Below are positions 18,311 to 27,222 of a stretch of DNA of 64,000 bases, in pieces. Source of the stretch: a virus; IMG/VR virus record IMGVR_UViG_3300008448_000001, positions 140,795-204,794 of that record. One strand, 5' to 3'. Numbering within the stretch: the first letter of the stretch is position 1; every line of letters starts with the position of its first letter. The notes beneath the pieces are model-generated. The model did not search any database, was not told the DNA's origin, and saw only the letters and a program-made list of their open reading frames with translations. The position numbers were made by a program, and so were the translations under genes.

Positions 18311-21088
18311 ATGGCGCCTACGACGCAGTGCCCACAGGGACCGCAGTCACCCGTGTTTGACATCGTCAAATGCGACGTGCCTTGCATTTTCCCTATTCCA
18401 GGTGGAAACTGGCTGATAAACCCACAGGTTCCGCAAGCCCCAGCGGATATCTTTGATTGTCCGTCGCTGCCTGTTCCGTTGCTCGACCCGGATCCAATTT
18501 GCCCAATTCTTTCCGCCCAAGACGACATCACCACCAACGTGGTACCGATCGGAAGCGAAAGAGTTATTTTTACAGTGACAAAGGGTCAATGCTGCGATTA
18601 CGTGTTGAACTTGCAGGTAGACTTTCCCTGTCCGGAAATAACGGGAGAGGCGAACGTCACTACCGTAGGACCTGGCGGAGCACCCTTTGCCAATTTAAAC
18701 GTCAACAAGTCTGGCGATTGCTCCTTTGACATTCAGCTGAACATCGGCTTGCCCAGCCCGCAGCTTGGACCGCAAGGACCGCAAGGACCGCAAGGCCCAC
18801 AGGGTGCAGAAGGCCCACAAGGTGCAGAAGGGCCGCAGGGTGCAGAAGGCCCACAAGGACCGCAGGGGCCGGCTGGCCCACAGGGCCCACAAGGCCCGCA
18901 AGGTTTAATCGGACCACAAGGTTTAATCGGACCACAAGGTTTAATCGGACCGCAAGGAGCGGAGGGACCTCAAGGTACGGCAGGCCCGCAAGGTACACCC
19001 GGCCCTCAAGGCCCAATAGGCCCTGACGGTAATCCCGGGCCCGACGGCAATCCTGGGCCTGACGGTAACCCTGGACCGGACGGCAACCCCGGTCCTGACG
19101 GCAATCCCGGAGACCAAGGACCCCAAGGCGACCGCGGACCCCAAGGTCACCGTGGCCCGCAAGGTTACCCTGGCTACACGGGGGCCACCGGCTATCGTGG
19201 ACCACAAGGGTATCGAGGTCCGCAAGGTTATCGCGGCCCTCAAGGATATCGCGGAGCGCAAGGCTACAGAGGTCCGCAAGGCTACAGAGGTCCGCAAGGT
19301 TACGAGGGTCCGCAAGGGCCACAGGGTCCCCAAGGAAAACGCGGCCCACAAGGCTATCGCGGACCACAGGGCCACCGTGGGCCACAGGGTTACCGTGGTG
19401 CGGAAGGCCCGCAAGGCCCTTGTTGCGAGGGATCGACAGGTACCACTGGGCCAACTGGTCCAACCGGTCCTACAGGTCCAACCGGGCCTACGGGTCCAAC
19501 CGGGCCGACCACGCCTACTTACGAGTTACTCATCAGTTGGGAATTCAACGATCAACTGACGCCCGAGGTTGACCCGCCAGCCCCGTTAAAGTACGCCGGA
19601 GACAGCGAACTTTTCTACGCGGACCCCGACGCGGAATCGGCAAGGCAACAAGCTTTCTCGTTGCACGGTCAGATTTACTTCAACAACGCTTCGCTGGCTG
19701 CGGTCACGCACATCTATGTCGAGAAATCAAACTACAACAGCGTAGACATATCCGCGTTGCTCGCCACAGCTAAACCCACCGACACGTTAAAAACTCGCGT
19801 GATGTCCGACGTCAACAAGTTCGGCATTTATCGAGTCTTGGCCGTCACGGAAGAAACAACGCTTTTCGACTACACAGTTGAAGCGATAACAACTAACGGC
19901 GCTTACACGTTGCTGGATCAGGTCGTTCTCGAAATTCAACCCACAGGTGCCCAGGGTGCAACGGGTGCGACCGGCCCAACGGGTAGCGGTGTGCCGGCGG
20001 GCGGATTGACCGGGCAGGTGCTGGCGAAAAACACTGACACAAATTACGACACGGTTTGGATAGACAACTACGCCAAGGAACTACGCGTCACCGTCAAGAA
20101 CATGTCCGGCGGTGTCATCAACAAAGGCCAAGCCGTTATGGCCACCGGGGCGACAGGGGATACGATCGAAGTTACTCTGGCAAACGCGGACGGTACTGTT
20201 CTTCCACGTTACATGCTCGGCATAGCATCTGAAAACATAGCCAGTGAAGCCTCGGGTTACGTTACCCTGATTGGCGACATGCAACACCTGAATACCCTCA
20301 GCTACACTGTGGGTACGGTGCTGTGGTTGAATCCGAGCACGCCTGGCGGGTTAACGGCGACAGAACCGGCGGCGAGCACTATACGCATGCCGGTGGCCAT
20401 CGTTACGCGGCAGCATGTCGAGAGTGGTCGAATTTATGTCCGCATGTATTTGCAGCAGACGGCTTTGCATGAGCTTTTTGACGTTAAGTTCAGCAGCCTG
20501 CAAAACGGTAATTACCTTCGCTACGATAGCACGCTTTCGGCTTGGAAGAACGATGCAACCAGTCCCACGGGGGCAACCGGAACACAGGGCGCTACAGGGG
20601 CCACGGGCCCAGGCACAACAGTAAATGCGACTGCGACAAACACCGACGCCACGTTCTATCCCGTGTTCGTCGCAGCCGCTGGGAGTAACCAGACACCGAG
20701 TGTCGACACAACGGCACCGTCGCTGAGCTACAACCCGAGCACCGATTTGCTCAACGTTGGCGGTTTGACCGCGAACAAGTACGCAACAGGTACCGGCATA
20801 GTTTCGGTGGTAACGGGTACAACTCGATCGCTGAGCAGTGCGGACAACGGTATTGTCTTAGAGTGCAGCAGCAGTTCGGCAGTGACAGTCACGGTTCCCA
20901 CCGGGCTTCCAGTGGGTTTCACACTTACAATAATTCAAACTGGAACAGGTCAAATATCGTTTAGCGCGTCTGGGACCACGATAAACAACCGTCAAAGCCA
21001 CACCAAGACCGCCGGGCGATGGGCCGTGGTATCGCTGATTCAACGTAGTACTAACAACTTCATTTTGGCTGGGGACACTGCCGCATAA
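18311..21088 (+). CDS. Collagen-like tail fibre protein
   Basis: 925 residues. Residues 1-152 form an N-terminal head. Residues about 153-400 are Gly-X-Y repeats, mostly GPQ with runs of [12 protein letters not shown] and a C-terminal GPT block. The only clear break is GPCCEG at 369-374 with adjacent Cys371-Cys372. The remainder is a beta-rich C-terminal region with two short collagen-like inserts ([13 protein letters not shown] near 550 and [15 protein letters not shown] near 760). It should form a trimer whose collagen helix is a fibre shaft, with the C-terminal domain binding the host. Typical of phage tail fibres with collagen shafts. Confidence 0.85.
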   Translation: MAPTTQCPQGPQSPVFDIVKCDVPCIFPIPGGNWLINPQVPQAPADIFDCPSLPVPLLDPDPICPILSAQDDITTNVVPIGSERVIFTVTKGQCCDYVLNLQVDFPCPEITGEANVTTVGPGGAPFANLNVNKSGDCSFDIQLNIGLPSPQLGPQGPQGPQGPQGAEGPQGAEGPQGAEGPQGPQGPAGPQGPQGPQGLIGPQGLIGPQGLIGPQGAEGPQGTAGPQGTPGPQGPIGPDGNPGPDGNPGPDGNPGPDGNPGPDGNPGDQGPQGDRGPQGHRGPQGYPGYTGATGYRGPQGYRGPQGYRGPQGYRGAQGYRGPQGYRGPQGYEGPQGPQGPQGKRGPQGYRGPQGHRGPQGYRGAEGPQGPCCEGSTGTTGPTGPTGPTGPTGPTGPTGPTTPTYELLISWEFNDQLTPEVDPPAPLKYAGDSELFYADPDAESARQQAFSLHGQIYFNNASLAAVTHIYVEKSNYNSVDISALLATAKPTDTLKTRVMSDVNKFGIYRVLAVTEETTLFDYTVEAITTNGAYTLLDQVVLEIQPTGAQGATGATGPTGSGVPAGGLTGQVLAKNTDTNYDTVWIDNYAKELRVTVKNMSGGVINKGQAVMATGATGDTIEVTLANADGTVLPRYMLGIASENIASEASGYVTLIGDMQHLNTLSYTVGTVLWLNPSTPGGLTATEPAASTIRMPVAIVTRQHVESGRIYVRMYLQQTALHELFDVKFSSLQNGNYLRYDSTLSAWKNDATSPTGATGTQGATGATGPGTTVNATATNTDATFYPVFVAAAGSNQTPSVDTTAPSLSYNPSTDLLNVGGLTANKYATGTGIVSVVTGTTRSLSSADNGIVLECSSSSAVTVTVPTGLPVGFTLTIIQTGTGQISFSASGTTINNRQSHTKTAGRWAVVSLIQRSTNNFILAGDTAA
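18767..19513 (+). repeat. Collagen Gly-X-Y coding repeat
   Basis: About 750 bp of tandem 9- and 18-bp units encoding [15 protein letters not shown] and GPT triplets. Local sub-arrays are nearly identical at the DNA level (five GPDGNP units around 19020-19110; TTTAATCGGACCACAAGG three times near 18905), so the length is probably variable through recombination or slippage. The antisense strand is open here only because of the repeats. Confidence 0.85.
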
Positions 21089-21507
21089 TGATTCCCTTTT
21101 CTGGTTTCTTTAACTCGCATCCACCGGCGACTACGGGGCCTACGGGCACGGACTGGGCCAATTTGACCTACAGCTACGGAACAGCTAGCAGCAACATAAC
21201 CAGTCGGCAGCTGGCTTCGGCGATCACGCTTAAGGTTGTCAATCTGACGAACCCGTCGGCCATCCAACTTTTCTACAGCATCTCCGCGACCGAAGTCACC
21301 GGCAGTCAGTTCGGTTTACCGTTCTCTCCCCCGTGGGATCCAGTTGCGGCCAGCCCCGGAAGCACTTTCTCCGTTTCGGCAGGGCAGTGGGTCAGCTTCA
21401 CTTGTTACAGCGATTCTCTCGCAACAGTGGCACCGCAAACCATCGAAGTCCGAAACAATGCAGACAACACGCTTATCGACACTTTCACTATCCAAGTGAC
21501 AGCTTAA
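21088..21507 (+). CDS. Small fibre-associated protein
   Basis: 139 residues, start overlapping the fibre stop (TAATG). Contains PPATTGPTGTDW near the N-terminus, echoing the GPT blocks of the fibre, and then an Ig-like beta sandwich pattern (ITLKVVNLTNPSAIQLFYSI, later FSVSAGQWVSFTCYSD). Could be a fibre tip or decoration protein. No catalytic motif. Confidence 0.65.
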   Translation: MIPFSGFFNSHPPATTGPTGTDWANLTYSYGTASSNITSRQLASAITLKVVNLTNPSAIQLFYSISATEVTGSQFGLPFSPPWDPVAASPGSTFSVSAGQWVSFTCYSDSLATVAPQTIEVRNNADNTLIDTFTIQVTA

Positions 21508-21568
21508 AACCAGTCACTTGCAACGGCGACTGCGTCTGCTAAAGTGAATCTTTTCACGGGAGTTCTAC

Positions 21569-21907
21569 ATGCTAGATCTAGTGTTAGAAGTGGATCTTCG
21601 CGATCCAACAGAAGTTGATACCGTTAAAGCGTATTGCGTGCTTACGGAAATCAGCCTTAAACTGGATACGAAAGACGTTTGTTGCGTCTTCACCTGCTGG
21701 AAAAGCCTGGAAGCGAGAACGCACGGCTGTAAACCTTTTGCGGTTTTACCTGTTGTAGTCGAGCAAGATGCGGTTCTCCGCGCAGTATTCGACCGCCACT
21801 TTGAAGGCCTAACCGCGATGTGCGATGAACTGGTGCAGTCCTTAAGACAACCGGAAAAGAAAGCAAGGATAGAACAGAATGCCAGAAAAAATACCGTTGG
21901 TGCTTAA
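21569..21907 (+). CDS. Hypothetical protein
   Basis: 112 residues with an ACGGGAG ribosome-binding site. N-terminal beta strands (LDLVLEVDLRD) then a Cys-containing segment (KDVCCVFTCWKS) and helical C-terminus. Overlaps the glycosyltransferase gene by 29 bp. Function unknown; co-expression with the glycosyltransferases is likely. Confidence 0.6.
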   Translation: MLDLVLEVDLRDPTEVDTVKAYCVLTEISLKLDTKDVCCVFTCWKSLEARTHGCKPFAVLPVVVEQDAVLRAVFDRHFEGLTAMCDELVQSLRQPEKKARIEQNARKNTVGA

Positions 21908-23861
21908 ACACGGTCACCCGCACGCCATGGGTGATACGATTCTTTTTACTTCCATTGTGCGGGATCTGCACGCGGCCTACCCTGGAAAATACGAGACCGA
22001 GGTTGTTACAAATTTTACGAACGTGTGGTGGAACAATCCGCACGTTGTGAAGCTTTCCGCCTCGCAACGATCCTTAGCACGAATTGTCACGATGGACTGG
22101 GGAAAAGCAATCAAGCAGCACGCGATCGACGAAAAGGGAAACAAGCGGCACATACTCTCCTGGTACCACCATAACTTCGAAGAGAAGACCGGAATAAGGG
22201 TTCCCGTCACGAAGCCTAAAGCAGACTTGTATCTGTCGGACGACGAAAAGACACGTCGTTTGGCCGGAAGGTACTGGGTGGTCGTATCGGGCGGTAAACT
22301 CGACGCCACAGTAAAACACTGGCACGCTCACCGCATGCAAGAAGTCATCGACAAACTTAAAGCTGAAGGAATAAGCTGTGTGCAAGTGGGTGCAACACAA
22401 ACCAATCACGTTCACCCGCCACTGGAGCGAACGCTCAACCTCATCGGGCAGACGGATAATGTCCGGGACTTGTGGAACATCATATTGCATGCGGACGGCG
22501 TGATATGCGGCATCACGGGTGCAATGCACATAGCCGCCGCGTTCGACAAGCCTTGCGTGGTGTACGCGGGAGGGAGGGAGGACCCTTGGTTCGAAGCCTA
22601 CACGAATGAGTACAAAGCCTTCGGGCCGGAAGCTTCGGCAGTCAATGTGCCGCATCGTTACCTGCACACCGTGGGCAAGCTACCGTGCTGCGAAACGTAC
22701 GGGTGCTGGAGAAACAGGGTAGTTCCACTGGATCCTTCCGACAGGAACCGGAAGGTACATTTGCTTTGTCAAAATCCCGTGAAACCGGTTGAAACCCATC
22801 CCGTGGCCGGCTGCCAGGACTTGATACTACCCGCTGACGTGGTTTCGGCTGTGATGTCTTACTATTCCGATGGCACGATTCCGGCGGTCGATAAGTCTTC
22901 CGTTGTAAGCCAGAGTCTTCAAGTACCGGTTGTTGAGCTGGTGGAGTACAAGGAATCCCCTGTGCAGCTTATACGTGAACCGTCACGGCCCGAGGTACCG
23001 CAGAAGCAGCACCAGATGTCGCACCCCTTGGAGCTCAAGGCGAATCATACGGGACGAATCGCAAAGACAATTCAAGGCATAGATGATCCGGCAATTGGCG
23101 GAAAGGTCACGATCTTCGTTCTGTGCTACGGTCCGTACACGTCTCTTGCGACGCGTTGCATCGACGGCATACTTCGAACGGTGCCTGCCGACAAGCTGGA
23201 CCTTCGCGTTGCGACTAATCAAGTGCCCAAGTCCACCTTGAATTACTTGAAAACAACACCTGCTACGAAAATCTACGAGCACAGTGCTAACGACTTCAAG
23301 TACCCGGTAATGCGGCAAATGTTTTACGACGAAGAGCACCCGATTAAGACCGAGTACATGGTCTGGTTCGATGACGACACGTGGATTTCTAACCCTGCTT
23401 GGCTCAGCGACCTGTGCACGACCATTGCTGCAAATCATAAAAACGGCTTTAGACTTTACGGCAACATGATGTTCCACGATCTCGGCATTTACGCGAACGC
23501 CGGCTACCGTCCAGACAGCTGGTTCAAAGGAGCGACCTGGCATAAAGGCAAACCACTTAGATCGAAAACTGGCGGCGAGGATGTTTCGAACGGATCCGTA
23601 ATTGATTTCGCGGTCGGATGGTGTTGGGCGCTGCACACGCAGACGATGCGACAGGCGGACATTCCCGACTGCCGGCTGCTTCACAACGGCGGCGACATTA
23701 CAATCGGCGAGCAGTTGCACCAGACCGGCTACGGTATAAAGCAATGGAACAAAAACAAAAGTCTTGTTGCCTGTCCGTCTCGCGAGCAAGGCGGAAGACG
23801 AGGGGCAAGTCAGCGTTTTCCGTGGGACCCTAAATTCGAGATGTCACAAATTAGGCGATAA
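21879..23861 (+). CDS. Two-domain glycosyltransferase (GT9-like + GT-A/GT2-like fusion)
   Basis: 660 residues. Residues 1 to about 330 resemble GT9 heptosyltransferase-like enzymes: HGHPHAMGDTILFTSIVRDL at the start is the family Gly loop. A later stretch (VICGITGAMHIAAAFDKPCVVYAGG) is the donor-site 'G.tGa.HiAaA...P.v...G' motif. After a linker, residues about 410-660 form a GT-A domain with FDDDTW (Asp498-500) as the metal/nucleotide-sugar DxD motif and a C-terminal GGDITIGEQLHQ acceptor helix. It presumably glycosylates a phage structural protein or DNA, or modifies host glycans. Adjacent to the fibre gene and a second transferase. Confidence 0.75.
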   Translation: MPEKIPLVLKHGHPHAMGDTILFTSIVRDLHAAYPGKYETEVVTNFTNVWWNNPHVVKLSASQRSLARIVTMDWGKAIKQHAIDEKGNKRHILSWYHHNFEEKTGIRVPVTKPKADLYLSDDEKTRRLAGRYWVVVSGGKLDATVKHWHAHRMQEVIDKLKAEGISCVQVGATQTNHVHPPLERTLNLIGQTDNVRDLWNIILHADGVICGITGAMHIAAAFDKPCVVYAGGREDPWFEAYTNEYKAFGPEASAVNVPHRYLHTVGKLPCCETYGCWRNRVVPLDPSDRNRKVHLLCQNPVKPVETHPVAGCQDLILPADVVSAVMSYYSDGTIPAVDKSSVVSQSLQVPVVELVEYKESPVQLIREPSRPEVPQKQHQMSHPLELKANHTGRIAKTIQGIDDPAIGGKVTIFVLCYGPYTSLATRCIDGILRTVPADKLDLRVATNQVPKSTLNYLKTTPATKIYEHSANDFKYPVMRQMFYDEEHPIKTEYMVWFDDDTWISNPAWLSDLCTTIAANHKNGFRLYGNMMFHDLGIYANAGYRPDSWFKGATWHKGKPLRSKTGGEDVSNGSVIDFAVGWCWALHTQTMRQADIPDCRLLHNGGDITIGEQLHQTGYGIKQWNKNKSLVACPSREQGGRRGASQRFPWDPKFEMSQIRR

Positions 23862-23863
23862 AC

Positions 23864-24478
23864 ATGAAAAAAGTTTTTACGTATTATGAACCCGTTAGTC
23901 AGCTTGAACGTCAACTTGAACAGATTGATGTCTGCCGCCAATCCTGGGAAAGAAACGGTTGGAAGTTGGAAGTGATCGGAGAATCTGTTGCAAGCAGATC
24001 CGCTTTTTACGCCCAATACGTTGAAGCCATAACCAAGCTTCCGACCGTAAATCCCGGCAAATACAACTATCACTGTTACATGCGTTGGTTGGCCATGGCC
24101 GAGATCGGCGGCGGCATCATGATAGATTACGACGTCGTGAATATCTCTTTGATGCAGCCAGATGTCTTCGAACCTTCAGCGATCGCGGTTCACTGCGGCC
24201 ACGTACCTTGTACTGTGTCCGGCTCTGCCGAAAATTATCTGCGGGTTTGTCGGGAATTTTGCGACCTGGCGAAACGACCTTGGCATTTTATTGAAATTTT
24301 CGGCAAACCCCACACTTCTGACATGGTTATGCTGGCCACCGGGCTTATCCAGTTCGACGAAAAATACACCGTAACGGAATACCCGGTGCCGGGGCAACTT
24401 ATACACTGCAAGACGGACGCCTGCAATCTTGCAAAAAAACCAAAATTAGAGATAATGAAATCGTTGCTTGGCACATAA
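23864..24478 (+). CDS. Glycosyltransferase with DXD motif (GT32-like)
   Basis: 204 residues starting 2 bp after the fused transferase. CYMRWLAMAEIGGGIMIDYDVV at about 71-92 matches the 'R...L...GG.y.D.D' signature of the sugar-binding DXD region in GT32/capsular-type transferases; Asp88 and Asp90 are the metal ligands. Slightly short for the family. Likely acts with the upstream enzyme on the same glycan. Confidence 0.72.
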   Translation: MKKVFTYYEPVSQLERQLEQIDVCRQSWERNGWKLEVIGESVASRSAFYAQYVEAITKLPTVNPGKYNYHCYMRWLAMAEIGGGIMIDYDVVNISLMQPDVFEPSAIAVHCGHVPCTVSGSAENYLRVCREFCDLAKRPWHFIEIFGKPHTSDMVMLATGLIQFDEKYTVTEYPVPGQLIHCKTDACNLAKKPKLEIMKSLLGT

Positions 24479-24493
24479 TTTGAGGCGAAATTG

Positions 24494-24931
24494 ATGGCTA
24501 GACGGATCCAGCTTACAAAGTCAGAAACCGGAACTGTCGTATTCCCTAACTACGGTGCTTACCGCTTGCGTGTCGACGTGACGGACTTCGAGGGAAACGA
24601 CATAGACGGTAACGTGTTCATTTATCGTCGAAACCCGCCTAGCCCGCACACGGATCTTAGCACGGATATATTTGAAGCGGTTGCAGGACCACCGCAACTT
24701 GCAGACATACCTGCAGGTGCACCGGATCCGGATCAAAGCTGGCCCTACTATCGCTTGAGCTACGTGGAGCTCGACGTCGCCTCGACGGCTCAAGCGACGG
24801 CCATTTGGGATGAGATACAGCACGAAGTCGGGGTGTTGGTCGCGGCGATGAACCGATTGGACACACTGCAGCCAACGCAAGTCGTCTGGATACCCGATGC
24901 ACCTGAAACCTCCACATCAAGTTCTATCTAA
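24494..24931 (+). CDS. Hypothetical structural protein
   Basis: 145 residues from ATG 24494, one codon after an in-frame TTG. Contains YRLRVDVTDFEGNDIDGNVFIYRR, a beta-sandwich-like pattern, and a helical C-terminal third ending in a Ser/Thr tail. Possibly a virion decoration or head-tail protein. Separated by 1 bp from the next gene. Confidence 0.6.
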   Translation: MARRIQLTKSETGTVVFPNYGAYRLRVDVTDFEGNDIDGNVFIYRRNPPSPHTDLSTDIFEAVAGPPQLADIPAGAPDPDQSWPYYRLSYVELDVASTAQATAIWDEIQHEVGVLVAAMNRLDTLQPTQVVWIPDAPETSTSSSI

Positions 24932-24932
24932 C

Positions 24933-25229
24933 ATGGCAACACACAAACTGCTGGTACTCGAGGACACAGTTCTCCTTACACTTGCGACAAACCCGAATTT
25001 TGTACGGGAATTTCCGTTCCTTGCGAGCGGTGCCGTGCCCACAGCAAAGAAAAGCTGCAAGCCCTGCAATCGGGCGGCGTCCAAACGCGTGCAGGCGATG
25101 CAAACCATAAAGCAGTCTATTGTCAACATGGGTGTTGAGAAGAAGAAACGGCTGAAAGAGATGCTTAGCGCGGAGAAGCTTCGCCTTCGTGTTGCTCAAA
25201 ACGGTAAGGTCGTAGAGTACACTTTTTAG
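24933..25229 (+). CDS. Small basic protein with CxxC
   Basis: 98 residues. Basic and helical in the second half (KQSIVNMGVEKKKRLKEML) with KKSCKPCNRAASKR near residue 40; one CxxC alone is not a full zinc site. It is the last gene before a 0.9-kb gene-free block. Function unknown. Confidence 0.6.
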   Translation: MATHKLLVLEDTVLLTLATNPNFVREFPFLASGAVPTAKKSCKPCNRAASKRVQAMQTIKQSIVNMGVEKKKRLKEMLSAEKLRLRVAQNGKVVEYTF

Positions 25230-25244
25230 ACCTTAATTTAGGGT

Positions 25245-26117
25245 AAAAACGTGTCAGAATAATATGCAGACGACTTATCGTTTGCAGGTCGGTCGAAGTA
25301 CAAAGGCAAACGTACTTTCACTGGCTGAAGTCGAGTATCGCAAAGACCGCACTCACTTGATGTAAAAATCAAGCCGAGGGTAACAGCGTCTTTTGTCTTT
25401 GCGATATTTGCGGGCGGCTAGCACTTGTGTCGTCCTCACCGAGATCTTCTCTATATGGGTCTTGTGAAGCATTACTGTGTGGCGTGTAAAAGTACACGTG
25501 GCACGGTTTCGGGGTTGAACTAAAAGTCTGAAAAGACATCCCCCAGTTAGTGAAAAACTGTTCTGATGAAAAGTCCTAAATTTCTGTGGGCTTCTTCGTT
25601 GGCGTCTTGTTGTATCTTTTTACGCAAGGCGAAGCCAAAAAGCAGTGAACGTTCCGAGAACATACCTTCTCGTTAAAACATAGGTAACGTGGTTACTAGC
25701 TCCACTAAAAAAAGGCTAGCAGATGTTTTGATCAAAAACGATTAAAGCACCCAGTGCGAGTCTGGCGTTTTGTCCAACGTAAAACGATACGCAAAGCTAC
25801 CGCGAAGGAGCCATTAATAATCCGGGGAAGTTCTGGATCGCTTAGCAAGCGGCAACAGCTCGTACCCTTAGGCTAACAACCTAAGCTAGCCTGGGCATAC
25901 AGGTAAAAATGCAGAGCTCACTCTTTTAGGGGTCCTAGTTACAGGATTCGATTACCGCAAGCATAAAGACTGGTGAGAGTCTTTACTGAGTAAGCGGTAT
26001 ACGGCACCATGAATCAGCCTCTACGTGGCGGTGCTAGATAACCAACCGATGATTCATTCCGCGTGTTTTACCACGCAAGCTCTACCGCATTCAGTGGATG
26101 CGGCGGTGGGGCTTTTT
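25245..26117 (+). ncRNA. Candidate giant structured RNA (GOLLD/ROOL-like or novel)
   Basis: No credible gene in about 900 bp, but many hairpins. Examples: TATCGCAAAGAC (25336-25347) with GTCTTTGCGATA (25395-25406); CGACTT (25271) with AAGTCG (25328); GTCT-GAAA-AGAC (25526-25537); CGAGAA/TTCTCG (25655/25667); CGTTTT/AAAACG (25766/25781); CTTAGG/CCTAAG (25867/25880). Further 3' are TAAAGACT/AGTCTTTA (25964/25978) enclosed by TACCGC/GCGGTA (25953/25994), and ATGAATCA/TGATTCAT (26009/26050). It ends in an intrinsic terminator. Size, ornate folding and phage location with a nearby tRNA recall GOLLD and ROOL RNAs, but I cannot confirm the class. End points are approximate. Confidence 0.7.
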
Positions 26118-26118
26118 A
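26077..26118 (+). terminator. Intrinsic terminator of the structured RNA
   Basis: AAGC (26077-26080) pairs with GCTT (26111-26114) around a strong CCGCAT/ATGCGG stem (26085-26090 / 26098-26103), followed by a T-rich run. It lies 26 bp before the next start codon and so ends the upstream RNA. A further hairpin, GCGTG/CACGC (26061/26072), sits just upstream. Confidence 0.75.
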
Positions 26119-26143
26119 CTTTTGCATTCACAAGGATAAAATT

Positions 26144-26620
26144 ATGTTTTCTTTTTTGTTCAAAAAGCAAACCCCGGCAGCGACTCCCGTCAAGCGGAAA
26201 ACCAAGTTTGAGCAAGCTGTGGCGTTTGCAAGATCCGCATGGCCGTTGCCGTCCGACTACTCCGATTGGTTTGCTCATAACCATTTCGACGTGCTAGTAA
26301 TGCGCGGTTTGGATGAGCCAAGGGACTCGCAATCTCCGTTACATCGTGTAATGGAGGCATGGCACGCTAGCGTGCCAAAGGAGCTGCGTGACGAGCTGCT
26401 CGCTTCGGAAGAGTACCGCCAAGCGGTACTGCATGTGTTCTCGAGGCAGACGGAAGAAAGCCTTTCCAAGTTGCTTTCAAAAATGGGCGATCACGGCTAC
26501 TGGGCGCCGATGGCGGCTTGTGTCCGGGATGTCCTGGCTCGCAAATGGTACGGGGCGATGCGAATTGTCCGTCTCAACGATGACGGGAAAATTCATTACA
26601 ACTACACCGTACGCGACTAG
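26144..26620 (+). CDS. Hypothetical protein
   Basis: 158 residues starting at ATG 26144 after CAAGGATAAAATT, a good ribosome-binding site. An upstream in-frame extension would run through the terminator and is rejected. MFSFLFKKQ is not a clear signal peptide. Residues downstream (PKELRDELLASEEYRQAVLHVF) are helical. No family recognised. First gene after the structured RNA; followed by three strong hairpins. Confidence 0.7.
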   Translation: MFSFLFKKQTPAATPVKRKTKFEQAVAFARSAWPLPSDYSDWFAHNHFDVLVMRGLDEPRDSQSPLHRVMEAWHASVPKELRDELLASEEYRQAVLHVFSRQTEESLSKLLSKMGDHGYWAPMAACVRDVLARKWYGAMRIVRLNDDGKIHYNYTVRD

Positions 26621-26626
26621 GCTCGA

Positions 26627-26710
26627 GTCCTGGGCAGGACGTTAAAAGGCTCAAAAGAAATCAAATCAAAATTCGCGAGTTGCTTACGCGAACACCTTCT
26701 GATTTGATTT
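26627..26710 (+). terminator. Hairpin pair downstream of 26144 gene
   Basis: GTCCTG-GG-CAGGAC at 26627-26640 is followed by an 11-bp stem AAATCAAATCA (26658-26668) / TGATTTGATTT (26700-26710). Inside the latter is a second stem TTCGCG/CGCGAA (26672/26687). A T run follows, so it can act as a terminator. The inner stem resembles a protected RNA 3' end. Confidence 0.6.
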
Positions 26711-26724
26711 TTATTTGCAACTCC

Positions 26725-26772
26725 AGGAGGAGTACCGTCAAAGCAATAAACTTTGATGGTACTCCTCCTTTT
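26725..26772 (+). terminator. 19-bp hairpin
   Basis: AGGAGGAGTACC (26725-26736) pairs with GGTACTCCTCCT (26758-26769), extended by TCAAAG/CTTTGA, with loop CAATAAA and then TTTT. It contains a Shine-Dalgarno-like GGAGGAG that would be sequestered in the stem. Confidence 0.65.
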
Positions 26773-26811
26773 GCGTAAACGATCTAACAAGATCGCTTAC
26801 GCTTTTTTTTT
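26773..26811 (+). terminator. Rho-independent terminator
   Basis: GCGTAAaCGATCT (26773-26785) pairs with AGATCGcTTACGC around a short AACA loop, directly followed by nine T residues. It is the third hairpin in a row in this intergenic space, and the strongest classical terminator. Confidence 0.85.
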
Positions 26812-26841
26812 AACTGTTGACAACCAAAATTGGATTTAAAA

Positions 26842-27210
26842 ATGCGCACAATTGCTTTGATCGTTTTCACTTTTTCGATGTTGTTTTCCCTTTCGGTCAT
26901 GCAAGGGGAGGAAGGCAAGCTTCCCGCCAAAAATCGGGAGAAGGTGGAAGCACAAGTTACACGGGAGTTTCAGAATTCCTTTTGGATGGCGTTCGTCATC
27001 CAACGCGGAGAACCGGGCCCGGTTTTCAGACGTTCAATGGACAAGGTTCTCGCGAAAAAAATTCGCGAGTTGACGGACGACGAGCTTGTCATCCTTAACA
27101 AGAGGATGGCGGATCTGACCGAAGAAGAGACGGAGGTTGTTCGAGCTTTTACAGCTCGAACAACGTGGAATGTGCTGTTTACCATTGTCTTCATGGACGC
27201 AAATAAATAA
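26842..27210 (+). CDS. Secreted or membrane-anchored hypothetical protein
   Basis: 122 residues from ATG 26842. MRTIALIVFTFSMLFSLSVMQG is a signal peptide or N-terminal anchor. The rest is helical and charged (KIRELTDDELVILNKRMADL), ending in a hydrophobic TWNVLFTIVFMD. Exported; role unknown. The pentapeptide gene follows 12 bp downstream. Confidence 0.7.
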   Translation: MRTIALIVFTFSMLFSLSVMQGEEGKLPAKNREKVEAQVTREFQNSFWMAFVIQRGEPGPVFRRSMDKVLAKKIRELTDDELVILNKRMADLTEEETEVVRAFTARTTWNVLFTIVFMDANK

Positions 27211-27222
27211 GGCTGGGGACAC

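Noticed and set aside
18702-19463. Long minus-strand ORFs of up to 253 codons across the collagen repeats
   Set aside because: They arise from the repeat composition of the Gly-X-Y coding DNA; no start signals or protein features.
18767-19513. CRISPR array
   Set aside because: Repeats are in frame, variable and coding for collagen triplets, with no unique spacers.
26063-26143. N-terminal extension of the gene at 26144
   Set aside because: It would translate through the intrinsic terminator at 26077-26118; the ATG at 26144 has a good ribosome-binding site.
25230-26143. tmRNA, RNase P RNA or group I intron in the first structured block
   Set aside because: I see no tag-peptide ORF or tRNA-like ends, no RNase P core motifs and no recognisable group I P-Q-R-S elements; a large ornate RNA fits better.
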